Below are positions 21,623 to 30,092 of a DNA stretch of 64,000 bases, one piece after another. The position numbers and the translations under genes were made by a program. Positions within the stretch are counted from its first letter, which is position 1; the number at the start of each line of letters is the position of its first letter. The DNA comes from Rhodococcus rhodochrous. GTDB taxonomy: Bacteria > Actinomycetota > Actinomycetes > Mycobacteriales > Mycobacteriaceae. The notes beneath the pieces are model-generated. The model was not told where the DNA came from. It saw nothing but the letters and a program-made list of their open reading frames with translations, and did not search any database. The stretch covers positions 2,108,001 through 2,172,000 of the forward strand of contig NZ_CP027557.1 of NCBI RefSeq assembly GCF_014854695.1. Direction: 5' to 3'.

Positions 21623-23590
21623 ATGGCAAGACGAAAACTAACCGGCGAATTTGGTGACTCTGGCGTACAAATCCTTAACGGTGTGATTAGCACGGACGAA
21701 TATGTTCCGGAACTCCGTGGGCGCCAGCTCATGCGCACGATCGAAGAGATGCGCCGCGGTGATGCGACGATTCAAGCCGGCCTGAAGGCGGTCAAGTACC
21801 CAATCGTCGCTGCTGAGTGGTACGCCGATCCCGGTGGAGACGAGAAGGACGACCAAGTAGCCGCCGAGCTCATCGAGCACAACTTCCGAGAGATCCTCAA
21901 CTGGGAGCACACGCTTCAAGAGATCCTGACCATGCTCGACTTCGGGTTCAGTGTCTTCGAGATCGTGCTCGATACGCGAGTAGTGGATGGTGTGGAGCGC
22001 ATCGTCGTGACCAAGCTGGCCTACCGCAAGCAGACGACGATCGAAGCGTGGCAGACCGAGGACAAGAAGCCCGGCATCACGCAGCGCCGAAGCGACGGCA
22101 GCGCCGTGTCGATCCCGCTCGAGAAGCTCATGGTCTTTACGCATCAGCAGGAGGGCGACAACTGGGAAGGCATCAGCATCCTCCGCAGCAGCTACCAGGA
22201 CTGGTACTTCAAGAAGACCCTCACGAAGATCGAAGCCATCGGGCATGAACGCCAGGCGTTGGGCGTCGTGAAGATCAAGTACCCGAAGGGCGCGAGCAAG
22301 GAACTGCGCAATCAAGCCGCACAGGCTGCCCAGAACGTCCGCGCCAACGAACGGGCCTACATCGAAGAGCCGGATGGTTGGGACATCGATTTCATGGACA
22401 TGAAGGCCAACACCACCAAGGACCCACGTGAAGCCATCGCGTACCACGACCGCCAGATCCTGAAGAACATGAGCGTCCAGTACATCGACATTGGTTCGCA
22501 GGGCACGAGCGGTTCGTTCAGCGCCAGCACCGATCAACGCAAGCTGCTCGAGCTACAGGACCAAGCCATCGCCAAGCAGATCGCTGCGAAGATCAATGAG
22601 ACCGTGGTCAAGCTGATCTGCGATCTCAACTTCAATCTCAGCACCTATCCGAAGTGGACGGTGGGCAAGATCGGGGACGAGAACATCGTCGAGCTGTCTG
22701 ACGCCATTGCAAAGTTCACTACGGCCAAGCTGCTGACCCCGAACGACCAAGACGAAGAGCACGTGCGCAAGCTCCTGCGGTTCCCTGCGATGCCGCAAGG
22801 CGAAGAGGTAGACCGCACCGTGAAGGAGGAAGTGAAGGACAAGGACGTTGCCGACGACGTGGAAGACGAATCGGAGGAGGCAAAGAAGGTAGAGGCAAAC
22901 CGCCGCCGAAATATTCAGGCTTCCGTGAGTGCACGGGACTTCCCAGACCTGTACGACGGTATCGACATTGATCCGAATGACCTGGGATGCATCATGCTCG
23001 ACACAGAGACGCTCGACGTGCTCAAGCACATCCCTGAAGATCTACACAGTGACCTCGTAGAGGCAACCACCCGACACGATCACACCATGGGTGCGGTTGC
23101 GGAGACCGAAGCGCATGTCACTCTGCTCTACGGACTCCTTGAAAACGGCAATGTCTGGAAGGACAAGGTGGACACTGTCCTCAAGGATTGGAAGATCGAC
23201 ACGGTTAAGATCGCCGAAGTCGGGTTCTTTGACACCTCGGACAGTTACGCCGTGATCGCACATATCGAGACGACACCGGAACTCATCGACGGTCACGAGC
23301 GCTTGACGCTGCTCCCTCACATCCAAACATTCAGTGAATACAAGCCGCACCTCACTCTCGCGTACGTCTCGAAGGATGCAGACGTGGACAAGTGGGTGGA
23401 TGTTTTGGGTAAGGCGTACAACGGTAAGACCGTGAAAGCGAAGAGCATCAACTACGGCGACCTGCCTGACGGCGACGATAAGAAGAAGGTCGAAGCTGCC
23501 GCAGTTCTGGCCCACGCCCGGGACATGAAGAAGCTACTAACCGAGAACTTGTATGGCACTGCCGGATACGACGCGTCCCACGCTGCTTGA
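21623..23590 (+). CDS. Portal protein (DUF935/Mu gp29-like) fused to a 2H-phosphoesterase-like domain
   Basis: Residues 1 to about 420 match DUF935 portal proteins (EMRRGDATIQAGLKAVKYPI, then GFSVFEIV, WEGISILRSSYQDWYFKK and the GSQGTSGSF block). An acidic Lys/Glu linker (about 395-440) leads to a C-terminal domain with two HxT motifs, H498-V-T500 (HVTLLYG) and H576-L-T578 (PHLTLAYV). That pairing and spacing is the hallmark of 2H phosphoesterases. The family includes RNA 2',3'-cyclic phosphodiesterases and the phage anti-CBASS nuclease Acb1. The protein is about 200 residues longer than a plain portal. The domain could be structural, cleaved off, or enzymatic. Confidence 0.85.
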   Translation: MARRKLTGEFGDSGVQILNGVISTDEYVPELRGRQLMRTIEEMRRGDATIQAGLKAVKYPIVAAEWYADPGGDEKDDQVAAELIEHNFREILNWEHTLQEILTMLDFGFSVFEIVLDTRVVDGVERIVVTKLAYRKQTTIEAWQTEDKKPGITQRRSDGSAVSIPLEKLMVFTHQQEGDNWEGISILRSSYQDWYFKKTLTKIEAIGHERQALGVVKIKYPKGASKELRNQAAQAAQNVRANERAYIEEPDGWDIDFMDMKANTTKDPREAIAYHDRQILKNMSVQYIDIGSQGTSGSFSASTDQRKLLELQDQAIAKQIAAKINETVVKLICDLNFNLSTYPKWTVGKIGDENIVELSDAIAKFTTAKLLTPNDQDEEHVRKLLRFPAMPQGEEVDRTVKEEVKDKDVADDVEDESEEAKKVEANRRRNIQASVSARDFPDLYDGIDIDPNDLGCIMLDTETLDVLKHIPEDLHSDLVEATTRHDHTMGAVAETEAHVTLLYGLLENGNVWKDKVDTVLKDWKIDTVKIAEVGFFDTSDSYAVIAHIETTPELIDGHERLTLLPHIQTFSEYKPHLTLAYVSKDADVDKWVDVLGKAYNGKTVKAKSINYGDLPDGDDKKKVEAAAVLAHARDMKKLLTENLYGTAGYDASHAA

Positions 23591-24365
23591 GGCACGCCGT
23601 GAGGTGTCCATAAGCATCCGAGCGAGTGAAGAGTGGCAACCGAGCTACAAGAAGCACCCGGCGACGTTTAAAGCGCTGCTGCTTCATGAAGCCCAGCTGG
23701 AAGAGTCAGTAGCCGAGTATCTGGCCGGCCTTGCCGATCGCGCACCGAACTACATCGACTGGTCCCTGATCCCCGAACCTCTACAGGTCACCGCGGCGTC
23801 GAGCCCACTGGCGAACAAGGACGACGCTGTGTGGGAGGGCGAAGCGCTCGACCTGACGAAGGCCGTCATCGAAGCCATCACCCTGCTCGTTGCGACCGGA
23901 GGGCAGTACGGGGAACTCGAGTACGGCATCGATCTGGGCATCACGTCCCTCAGCGAGACTGTGCTCGTCGCGGCCCGCGAACAGACCGCCGCGCTGGTAA
24001 GCCAGGTGACGGAGACGAACCGCAAGCTCATCCGTGAAGCAATCAAGCAGAGCATCGCCCGTGGGGAAGATGCGGACGGCACGATCGCGCGGATCAGGAA
24101 GGTCATCAACAACCCCGTGCGGGCAGAGATGATTGCGCAGACGGAGAGCGTGAATGCGTATGGACGGGGGCTGTATGACTTCGCCAATACCACGGGTGCG
24201 AAGACTAAGACGTGGGAGGCGCTGGCGGGCGCCTGCAAGATCTGTGCACCTATTGATGGACAAACCGTCCCGATAGACAAGCCTTTTGTACTGGGGAATG
24301 GCAAAGAGGTCATGCACCCGGGATGCCATCCACGAGGAAGATGTGGTGCTTATTACAACTACTAG
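23553..24365 (+). CDS. Phage head morphogenesis protein (Mu gpF-like)
   Basis: The 270-aa protein ends with the conserved gpF-like region: NNPVRAEMIAQTESVNAYG, WEALAGACKICAPIDGQTVP and HPGCHPRGRCGAYY, with Cys/His residues that may bind metal. Such proteins assist capsid assembly and may be carried into the host. It overlaps the portal gene by 38 nt. The stop overlaps the end of the oppositely oriented HEPN-like gene. Confidence 0.9.
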   Translation: MALPDTTRPTLLEARREVSISIRASEEWQPSYKKHPATFKALLLHEAQLEESVAEYLAGLADRAPNYIDWSLIPEPLQVTAASSPLANKDDAVWEGEALDLTKAVIEAITLLVATGGQYGELEYGIDLGITSLSETVLVAAREQTAALVSQVTETNRKLIREAIKQSIARGEDADGTIARIRKVINNPVRAEMIAQTESVNAYGRGLYDFANTTGAKTKTWEALAGACKICAPIDGQTVPIDKPFVLGNGKEVMHPGCHPRGRCGAYYNY

Positions 24366-25129
24366 AGCGGAGGATCGACTCGGTACCAGATGACCATTCC
24401 GCCGTCGAAGGTATGATGCCGGTGGTGTGGTCCGGTACTGGCCATCTCGATTAGTACCGTAGTCCTTTCTCCCACCTGATTATCACCCACAGTCCAGGTC
24501 AAAGTGACTTCGTTACCAATAGCTTGGTCGGTCGGTGATAACCCATCGATTGGTGGATTTGTGTTCAGGTTCCAAATGAGAGCTCGTCCGTCTGGGTCTG
24601 TGCCAGCGCACCGGAACGTAACTTGCTCGCCCGGGCGGAGAGGTATCTCAACATATTGGTTCGTCGTAAGCTGGTGGCCAAAGGAATCGATGATCGAGTC
24701 AATTACAGGGTAGAATTCCATGTTGCCCTCTTTGCGGCTTCTATAGATAGCGATGAGATTTCGTAGCTCTCCCGTAATTCCGTGAACGAGGGCTTCCTCG
24801 AAGGGGAGGAGGGACCGGCTGTGCATCGCAGGATTACGAAATCCCTCCAGCCTGTCCATGTAGACGTCGAAGTACTTCTTCTTGCCGAGTGCGTCGCTGA
24901 ACTCATTCCACCGGTTGTTGACTATGTTTCGAAGCTGATAGAACTCGGTGAAGGCGAGTAGGTCGTCCGGTACCGCCACTCCACGTCTCTTGGCTAGTTC
25001 GGCGGCTCGCTTCTCTTCTAATTTGGCGATGTCGATCGAGGATACCGATTGCCAACTATCTCCGATCACCTCGCGCACGAGGGACCGTAAGACGACCTCG
25101 ACAGTGTTGATGGCTTCCGTGGGCTCCAC
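24362..25129 (-). CDS. Antisense cargo gene: HEPN/Swt1-like domain plus beta-sandwich domain
   Basis: The 255-aa protein has a helical N-terminal domain with FRNPAMHSR, an Rx4H motif (R98-N99 to H103) like the catalytic motif of HEPN ribonucleases. A C-terminal beta-rich domain follows (VEIPLRPGEQVTFRCAGTDP). It is reversed inside the head gene cluster, the position of a moron. The GTG start follows TAGCAT by 8 nt, so it has its own leaderless promoter and can be expressed in the lysogen. A role in defence against other phages is inferred from the motif and position only. Confidence 0.6.
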   Translation of the reverse strand: MEPTEAINTVEVVLRSLVREVIGDSWQSVSSIDIAKLEEKRAAELAKRRGVAVPDDLLAFTEFYQLRNIVNNRWNEFSDALGKKKYFDVYMDRLEGFRNPAMHSRSLLPFEEALVHGITGELRNLIAIYRSRKEGNMEFYPVIDSIIDSFGHQLTTNQYVEIPLRPGEQVTFRCAGTDPDGRALIWNLNTNPPIDGLSPTDQAIGNEVTLTWTVGDNQVGERTTVLIEMASTGPHHRHHTFDGGMVIWYRVDPPL

Positions 25130-25262
25130 GTTCGGTGATGCTACCTGAAGTGTAGTGGGGCGGGCTCGGCACGCTTTGAGTGCCTACTTGGGCAGAGAAT
25201 TAGGCGTCATGTCCAACTTCCGTATTGACATTTGCTCGCCGCCCTCAGATATTCAAGGACAT

Positions 25263-26471
25263 ATGAAGGGCTTTGTAACTAAAACGAGTATTAAGGCAGA
25301 TAGCCAGGGGAACGTCCCCACGACCATCAACCTGCTGAAGGCCGGCTCCTGGAATACAGTATGGCACGGTGATTTTGAACTAACCGGTACGGACCTCGAA
25401 GAGATGGTCGCCAACTTCGACGAGGGAGTGGGCCTTGTCGAAGAAGACAACAAGCAAGCCCCCGTCAACTACGGCCACGCTATGGGCGACAAAGCCGCGG
25501 GCTGGATGAAACGACTTTATACCCAGGCCGTCAATGGCACGATCGGACTCTTCGCTGATGTGGAGTGGACTCCCGCAGCCGAGCAGGCCATCAAAGACGG
25601 TGAGTGGAAATATTTAAGTCCGGAGTTCAATCCTCGCGGCTTCCCATGGGAAGACCCCGAGCAGGAGTTCGCCTTCGTCGACAACGTCCTTACCGGTGCG
25701 GCCCTGACCAACATTCCACTATTCAAGAAGCTGAAGCCAATCACGGCGTCCCGAATCCCCACTAAGCGGGTGAAGGCGGACGCCCAAGGCGGCGGTGATA
25801 AGCAAGATAAAGGAGACAGCATGAAGCTAGAAGACATTCGAGCGAAACAAGTTGCAGACCTCACGGAAGAGGAAAAGACCTTCCTGAGCGAGCACAAAGC
25901 AGAACTGACAGACGAAGAGCGCAAGACGTTCGGTCTGGAAGAAGGCACTACCGAGACCACGGAGACAACCGAAGCTACGGAAACCACCGAGCAGACTGAG
26001 GACACGACAGACACAACTCAGACGAACGTGCAGGCCAGCGCCATCACCGGCATTACTGACGAAGAGATCGCACAGCTCCGCGCCGACGCACAGGCAGGCC
26101 GCGAAGCGAAGGCTGAGCTCGAGCGCAAGAAGGCTGAAGAGTTCGTACAGGCTCGTATCAGCGCTGGTCAGATCAAGAGCGGCGAGAAGGACAACACCGT
26201 GAAGGTGCTCTTGGCATCGAAGGGCGAGCAGCGCACAGCGCTTGAAACGCTCCTAGCCGGCCTTCCAAAGAACGAACAGCTCGGCAAGGAAGTGGGCGAC
26301 GTAGGACAGCAGGTATCGGTCGAAGCATCAACAGAGCTCGATAAGCGCGTTCGCAAGATCATGGCCGACGCCCGCGCAGCTGGCAACACGATTGCCTACT
26401 CGGCGGCGCGCAAGCAGGTGCTCGACGCCGACGCGACCCTGAAACAACAACTCGAAGAGGAGGAACAGTAA
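25263..26471 (+). CDS. Prohead protease/scaffold (Mu gpI-like)
   Basis: Residues 1 to about 185 resemble the Mu I-type head maturation protease (INLLKAGSWNTVWHGDFELT, VNYGHAMGDKAAGWMKRL, WKYLSPEF and GAALTNIPLF). The rest is an acidic, Thr/Glu-rich linker (EETTETTE type) and a coiled coil fitting a scaffold. An internal AAGGAGACAGCATG (near 25820) could start a separate scaffold product, as in Mu. The start at 25263 is chosen for AAGGA upstream; 25209 and 25155 are alternatives. Confidence 0.85.
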   Translation: MKGFVTKTSIKADSQGNVPTTINLLKAGSWNTVWHGDFELTGTDLEEMVANFDEGVGLVEEDNKQAPVNYGHAMGDKAAGWMKRLYTQAVNGTIGLFADVEWTPAAEQAIKDGEWKYLSPEFNPRGFPWEDPEQEFAFVDNVLTGAALTNIPLFKKLKPITASRIPTKRVKADAQGGGDKQDKGDSMKLEDIRAKQVADLTEEEKTFLSEHKAELTDEERKTFGLEEGTTETTETTEATETTEQTEDTTDTTQTNVQASAITGITDEEIAQLRADAQAGREAKAELERKKAEEFVQARISAGQIKSGEKDNTVKVLLASKGEQRTALETLLAGLPKNEQLGKEVGDVGQQVSVEASTELDKRVRKIMADARAAGNTIAYSAARKQVLDADATLKQQLEEEEQ

Positions 26472-26846
26472 ATGGCAGCAGTACAACCAGGCGAGCGCTA
26501 CAGCGCTCCAGCAGCCGCAGATCTATCAACTAAGCGCTATCACCTCGTGAAGCTGGATGCCAACGGCGAAGTCGTACTTGCTACGTCAGCAACCGACAAC
26601 ATCCTTGGCGTGCTCGACAACAGCCCGCGTCTCGGCCAGACCGCCGACGTCGTACTGGCGAACGGCGTGGGTTCATTCAAGGTGAAGCTCGGCGCGAACG
26701 CGTCAGCAGGTGCCTTCCTGACCGCGAACGGCGACGGCGAAGCGATCGGCACAACTACGACGGGCAACCGCGTAATCGGCCGACTGGTGCGTGCCGGGGT
26801 CGAGAACGAGATCGCTGAGTACATCAAACACAACGAGAAATACTAA
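26472..26846 (+). CDS. Capsid decoration/cement protein (DUF2190-like)
   Basis: The 124-aa protein is beta-rich and resembles DUF2190 capsid cement proteins (LVKLDANGEVVLATSATDNI, later GNRVIGRLVRAGVENEIAEY). It lies between the protease and the major capsid gene, the usual place. It likely trims and stabilises the shell. Confidence 0.85.
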   Translation: MAAVQPGERYSAPAAADLSTKRYHLVKLDANGEVVLATSATDNILGVLDNSPRLGQTADVVLANGVGSFKVKLGANASAGAFLTANGDGEAIGTTTTGNRVIGRLVRAGVENEIAEYIKHNEKY

Positions 26847-26866
26847 GAAAGTAGAGACAACTGAAT

Positions 26867-27799
26867 ATGGCAAACCAACCAATCTACATCGATCCAGCGC
26901 TGACAAACGTCGCCAACGCGTGGGTCAACTCGCAAGAGAGCTTCATCGCGGACAAGCTGTTTCCTGTTGTACCGGTGAGCAAACCAACCTTCAAGGTGCC
27001 TGAGTACGGCAAAGAGAACCTGGAGCTGATCGAGAACACGACCCGTACCGGTCTTTCGAAAGCCAAGAGTGTCAGCTACACCCGTAAGTACAAAGACGGC
27101 AAGCCACTGGCTGAACACGCGCTATCAGGCGAAGTCACCAAAGACGACTACGAGCTAAGCGACGATCCGTTCACGCCAGAAAGCGACACGACCGAGTTCA
27201 TCCTCGAACGCATGGCACTTGTCGACGAGAAGAACCTTGCGGACTACGTTACCGACCTCAGCAACGTCCCTGGGGCGGCACTCACGGGAGCAAGCCGCTG
27301 GAGCAACCCAAGTGCTGACCCACTCAACGACATTCGCGTGTCACTGGCGCACTTCCCGTTCCGTAAGCCAAACACCATCTCTCTCAGCCAAGACAGCTTC
27401 TTGCAGCTCGTGAGCCACCCTTCGGTGCTCGACAAGTTCAAGTGGGCAGTCGGCGGCGCGGTCGGTCTTGACCAGCTCAAGCAATTGCTCGGTGGCTTCG
27501 GCATCACGAACGTGTTGATCGGCCAGGCACGAGCGAACCTTGCTGCGGAAGGACTTACCGAAGACATCAACGAGATCTGGGGTAGCGATGTGCTGTTGGC
27601 ATACGTCACTCCGAAGCCAAGCCGTAAAGAGATCAACGGTGGCTACAAGTTCACCCTTGAGAACGGCCGCAAGGTACGCAAGACCCAGATCTTCGATCCT
27701 GAGTACACCAAGATCGTGGTTGAGGACTACTACAACTACGAACTGCTGCTCCCTGAAGCCTTCTACACCTTTAAGAACGCATTCGCGGACTACGAGTAG
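26867..27799 (+). CDS. Major capsid protein
   Basis: The 310-aa protein has features of the encapsulin/HK97-fold capsid group found with Mu-like heads: N-terminal ADKLFPVVPVSKPTFKVPEY, mid region NTISLSQDSFLQLVSHPSVL, and C-terminal EDYYNYELLLPEAFYTFKNA. It follows the protease and decoration genes. Length is near that of the family. Confidence 0.88.
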   Translation: MANQPIYIDPALTNVANAWVNSQESFIADKLFPVVPVSKPTFKVPEYGKENLELIENTTRTGLSKAKSVSYTRKYKDGKPLAEHALSGEVTKDDYELSDDPFTPESDTTEFILERMALVDEKNLADYVTDLSNVPGAALTGASRWSNPSADPLNDIRVSLAHFPFRKPNTISLSQDSFLQLVSHPSVLDKFKWAVGGAVGLDQLKQLLGGFGITNVLIGQARANLAAEGLTEDINEIWGSDVLLAYVTPKPSRKEINGGYKFTLENGRKVRKTQIFDPEYTKIVVEDYYNYELLLPEAFYTFKNAFADYE

Positions 27800-27810
27800 G
27801 AGGTCATCAG

Positions 27811-27984
27811 ATGGCACGACTAGAAGTTGGATTCAAGGGCGCAAAGCTGGTGGGAGTCGAAGTCGACTCCGCCAGCGTCCAGGTAGAAGCAGACAGCACT
27901 AATGGCGTCGAGGCCGGCACGCTGCAGGAGACTATCGAAGCACTTGCAGCCCGCGTTCAGGCACTGGAAGACGCAGCAGCGTAG
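27811..27984 (+). CDS. 57-aa hypothetical protein in the head cluster
   Basis: A short gene with a strong TAGGAGG before the ATG. The product is acidic, with a beta-rich start (EVGFKGAKLVGVEVDSASVQ) and a C-terminal coiled coil (IEALAARVQALEDAAA). Possibly a minor capsid component. Confidence 0.65.
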   Translation: MARLEVGFKGAKLVGVEVDSASVQVEADSTNGVEAGTLQETIEALAARVQALEDAAA

Positions 27985-27992
27985 GAGGTGAT

Positions 27993-28415
27993 ATGGCAGA
28001 ACCAAAGCGAGAGAAAGTAACCCTGGGAAGCGCCGTTAAGCACGACGGCACCTGGTACCAGCCAGGTGACACGTTCGAAGGTGACGCGAAGATCGTCGAA
28101 GAACTCCGCCGCGCAGGCGCAGTCCGTGTTCTGGACGAGGCACCTGCTACCAACGACGAGGCGGAAGCCGCTCAGGAGCAGGCCAAAGAGATCGTCGCCA
28201 AGGCCCAGGCGCAGGCAGAAAAGATCGTGAGCGATGCGGAAGCCGCTGCGCAGAAGATCGTCGAAGCTGCGGAGAAACGATTCGTCGAAGCTGCCAAGGA
28301 AGCGGAGCCTAAGGCACCAGCCCAGGACGAACCGAAGGCAGATGATGCGGAGAAGACCCCGTCACAGCCTGCACAACAGACGGCTCAGGCGAAGACGACT
28401 ACCAAGTCGAAGTAG
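27993..28415 (+). CDS. 140-aa hypothetical protein in the head cluster
   Basis: A strong TAGGAGG precedes the ATG. The N-terminal 45 residues form a small beta-rich module (GSAVKHDGTWYQPGDTFEGD), found in other phages beside capsid genes. The rest is an Ala/Glu/Lys coiled coil and Pro/Thr/Lys tail. Ends just before a terminator, so it closes the first part of the late region. Confidence 0.65.
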   Translation: MAEPKREKVTLGSAVKHDGTWYQPGDTFEGDAKIVEELRRAGAVRVLDEAPATNDEAEAAQEQAKEIVAKAQAQAEKIVSDAEAAAQKIVEAAEKRFVEAAKEAEPKAPAQDEPKADDAEKTPSQPAQQTAQAKTTTKSK

Positions 28416-28440
28416 AACCTGGAACGTCACAGACGAAGCG

Positions 28441-28463
28441 AGAGCGCCCTACGGGGCGTTCTT
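28441..28463 (+). terminator. Terminator after the capsid cluster
   Basis: AGCGCCC pairs with GGGGCGTT over a short TAC loop and is followed by CTTTTC. It separates the capsid operon from the inverted cargo gene. Confidence 0.6.
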
Positions 28464-28467
28464 TTCG

Positions 28468-29208
28468 CTAGCCCCAGGGCGTCGTGGTGAATCCGGCGGC
28501 GCGCAGGTCCCGTTTGGTCTCCTCAATGAACTGGTCCCGCTGCTTCTCAAGTAGCCCGAGGAATGTTTGGGAATCGACATTGGCGTCCTCCTCCACGTAC
28601 GGTTCTTCGCCGTAGTGAGTGCGGTATCCGTTCATGAAGATGCCTAGCTGTTCACTCGCCGTCTTGAGTGCAACAAGCTTTGCCCATGGTTCAGTCATTG
28701 TTCTGTTGACCGCAGAGACAGATTGAAACAGCTGGGTCGCGTATCCGACGATCGGCTTCGGAGCGTTGAACTTGACCTTGTTGTACACAGTGCCGAGCTT
28801 CGTCAGATTCTCAGTCTGCTCGGTGGCGAACGCAATCTTGGCTTCGACATTGGGGTCAGCTTGTCCGCTAACCGTGAGTGCAGTGTCGCGGACCATGTTG
28901 AAAGTCCCGTCTACGTCGATTGCACCGGTAAGAATCTCGGTCGTAAGCGTATAGAACTCAGTGCAGGCTTCATACGCTCGCTTTTCGCGCTGAACCTTTT
29001 CGTCGTGCTCGCGTGCGGCCTTCGCCTGCTTCTCTTCGAAATCGCGTCGGTCCTGGTTGGTTTTGTCTTCCTGCTTGGCCTTACGTCTATCGCTGGCCTT
29101 CAGTGCCTTTGCTGTGATGAGTGGTCCGGCAGTGCCGGCAACAATCGTGCCGACCCCTGTGCCCCACCAAAAACTTGACTCCGTGAGGAAGTCCGAAAGA
29201 GCGCTCAT
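28468..29208 (-). CDS. 246-aa membrane-anchored coiled-coil cargo protein
   Basis: A hydrophobic segment at about 13-34 (GTGVGTIVAGTAGPLITAKA) is followed by a highly charged coiled coil (about 36-85) and a helical soluble domain. The ATG at 29208 lies 8 nt after a TACTTT -10, with no ribosome site, so the message is leaderless. The promoter matches the PafBC-type damage element. The gene is reversed in the late region and divergent from an Mrr-like nuclease. No family is recognised. Confidence 0.6.
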   Translation of the reverse strand: MSALSDFLTESSFWWGTGVGTIVAGTAGPLITAKALKASDRRKAKQEDKTNQDRRDFEEKQAKAAREHDEKVQREKRAYEACTEFYTLTTEILTGAIDVDGTFNMVRDTALTVSGQADPNVEAKIAFATEQTENLTKLGTVYNKVKFNAPKPIVGYATQLFQSVSAVNRTMTEPWAKLVALKTASEQLGIFMNGYRTHYGEEPYVEEDANVDSQTFLGLLEKQRDQFIEETKRDLRAAGFTTTPWG

Positions 29209-29216
29209 AGCGGACG

Positions 29217-29239
29217 AAAGTAGCACTGGCCTCTGACAA
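29217..29239 (-). promoter_or_regulatory. RecA-NDp/PafBC-like promoter
   Basis: On the minus strand TTGTCAGAG, exactly 8 bp, TACTTT: one mismatch to the consensus TTGTCRGTG-N8-TANNNT. The start codon of the cargo gene follows 8 nt after the -10. Confidence 0.65.
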
Positions 29240-29261
29240 AGACTGCTGACTCTACCGCGCC

Positions 29262-29281
29262 TCGAACACATGTGCGATATT
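29262..29281 (+). promoter_or_regulatory. LexA-type SOS box overlapping a -10 box
   Basis: TCGAAC-ACAT-GTGCGA (29262-29277) has one mismatch to the actinobacterial LexA box TCGAAC-N4-GTTCGA. It overlaps GATATT (29276-29281), the likely -10, 8 nt before the ATG at 29290. Confidence 0.6.
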
Positions 29282-29289
29282 GAACCTAG

Positions 29290-29757
29290 ATGCAACCGAC
29301 TACCGACTTCCATCAGGCCGAACTGAACGCCGCTCAAGCGATGAGATCGTGGGGTTTCCTTGACGCCGTGGCCACAACGGGCGGGTCGGACGGGGGAGTA
29401 GATGTTCGCGCCCATGATGCACTGGCGCAGGTGAAGTGGCGGACTAACGCGACCGGACGGCCTGAGGTGCAGCAATTGGTCGGAGCCCGAGGGAGCGGCC
29501 GGCAAAAGCTGTTCTTCTTCTCGAAGTCCGGCTACACCCGCCAGGCAGTGGCCTACGCCGACACGATGAGTGTTGCGCTGTTCGTGATCGACGCTGTTGG
29601 GGGAGTGACCCCCGTGAACGGCCATGCCCGACCCTACGGAGCGAAGTGGTGGGCGCTGCCGTTCGTGGGGATCACCCGTGACGACTGGGTAGTGCTTGGG
29701 CTGTTCACGCTGGCGCTGGTAGGTGCGGCAGTGTTCTGGCTGCTGTACCTGGGATGA
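29290..29757 (+). CDS. Mrr-like restriction endonuclease with C-terminal membrane anchor
   Basis: The 155-aa protein has a PD-(D/E)xK nuclease core of the Mrr type: E11 in AELNAAQAM, D38 in GSDGGVDVR and Q47-V-K49 in LAQVKW, then FFFSKSGYTRQAVAYAD. Residues about 131-153 form a membrane segment. Such nucleases cleave modified or foreign DNA; membrane anchoring would place it where DNA enters. A leaderless start and LexA box suggest damage-inducible expression. It may exclude superinfecting phages (inference). Confidence 0.75.
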   Translation: MQPTTDFHQAELNAAQAMRSWGFLDAVATTGGSDGGVDVRAHDALAQVKWRTNATGRPEVQQLVGARGSGRQKLFFFSKSGYTRQAVAYADTMSVALFVIDAVGGVTPVNGHARPYGAKWWALPFVGITRDDWVVLGLFTLALVGAAVFWLLYLG

Positions 29758-29800
29758 CGGAGCCGCGCTCCAGCACTTCACCGGGGCGCGGCCTGCCTGA

Positions 29801-30010
29801 CTAGCGGACGTTGAGACTGTCCAACGCGCGGGCGAGGCCCGGAAGGTTGTAGGACTTGGCTTTCAGCGTCTTATAGATGTGGTCATCTGCGGTGAGCGAT
29901 CCGTTATTGGACTTGCTCTTCAGGTAGTCGAAGTCTCTCTGGTACTGCGCGGGCACATCACTCAAGGCGGTACTCCTTGCTCGTCGGAGATCGAACGAGT
30001 AGTGGACCAC
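29801..30010 (-). CDS. 69-aa hypothetical protein
   Basis: A GTG-start frame of uncertain status on the minus strand. The product is basic (YSFDLRRARSTALSDVPAQY, later KTLKAKSYNLPGLARALDSL) with no recognised domain. No ribosome site is seen; an internal GTG is possible. It sits in the cargo island between capsid and tail fibre genes. Confidence 0.4.
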   Translation of the reverse strand: MVHYSFDLRRARSTALSDVPAQYQRDFDYLKSKSNNGSLTADDHIYKTLKAKSYNLPGLARALDSLNVR

Positions 30011-30092
30011 AGATACGCAGTGACTGTCTGCCCTTCGGGCGGATGAACTTCTGTTCCAAAACCCCAGGCTCTGTGCTTAATTGGGTGCAGAT

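Noticed and set aside
29162-29781. N-terminal extension of the 28468 gene up to 29781
   Set aside because: The extension is antisense to the Mrr-like gene and lacks conserved features. A good promoter ends 8 nt before the internal ATG at 29208.
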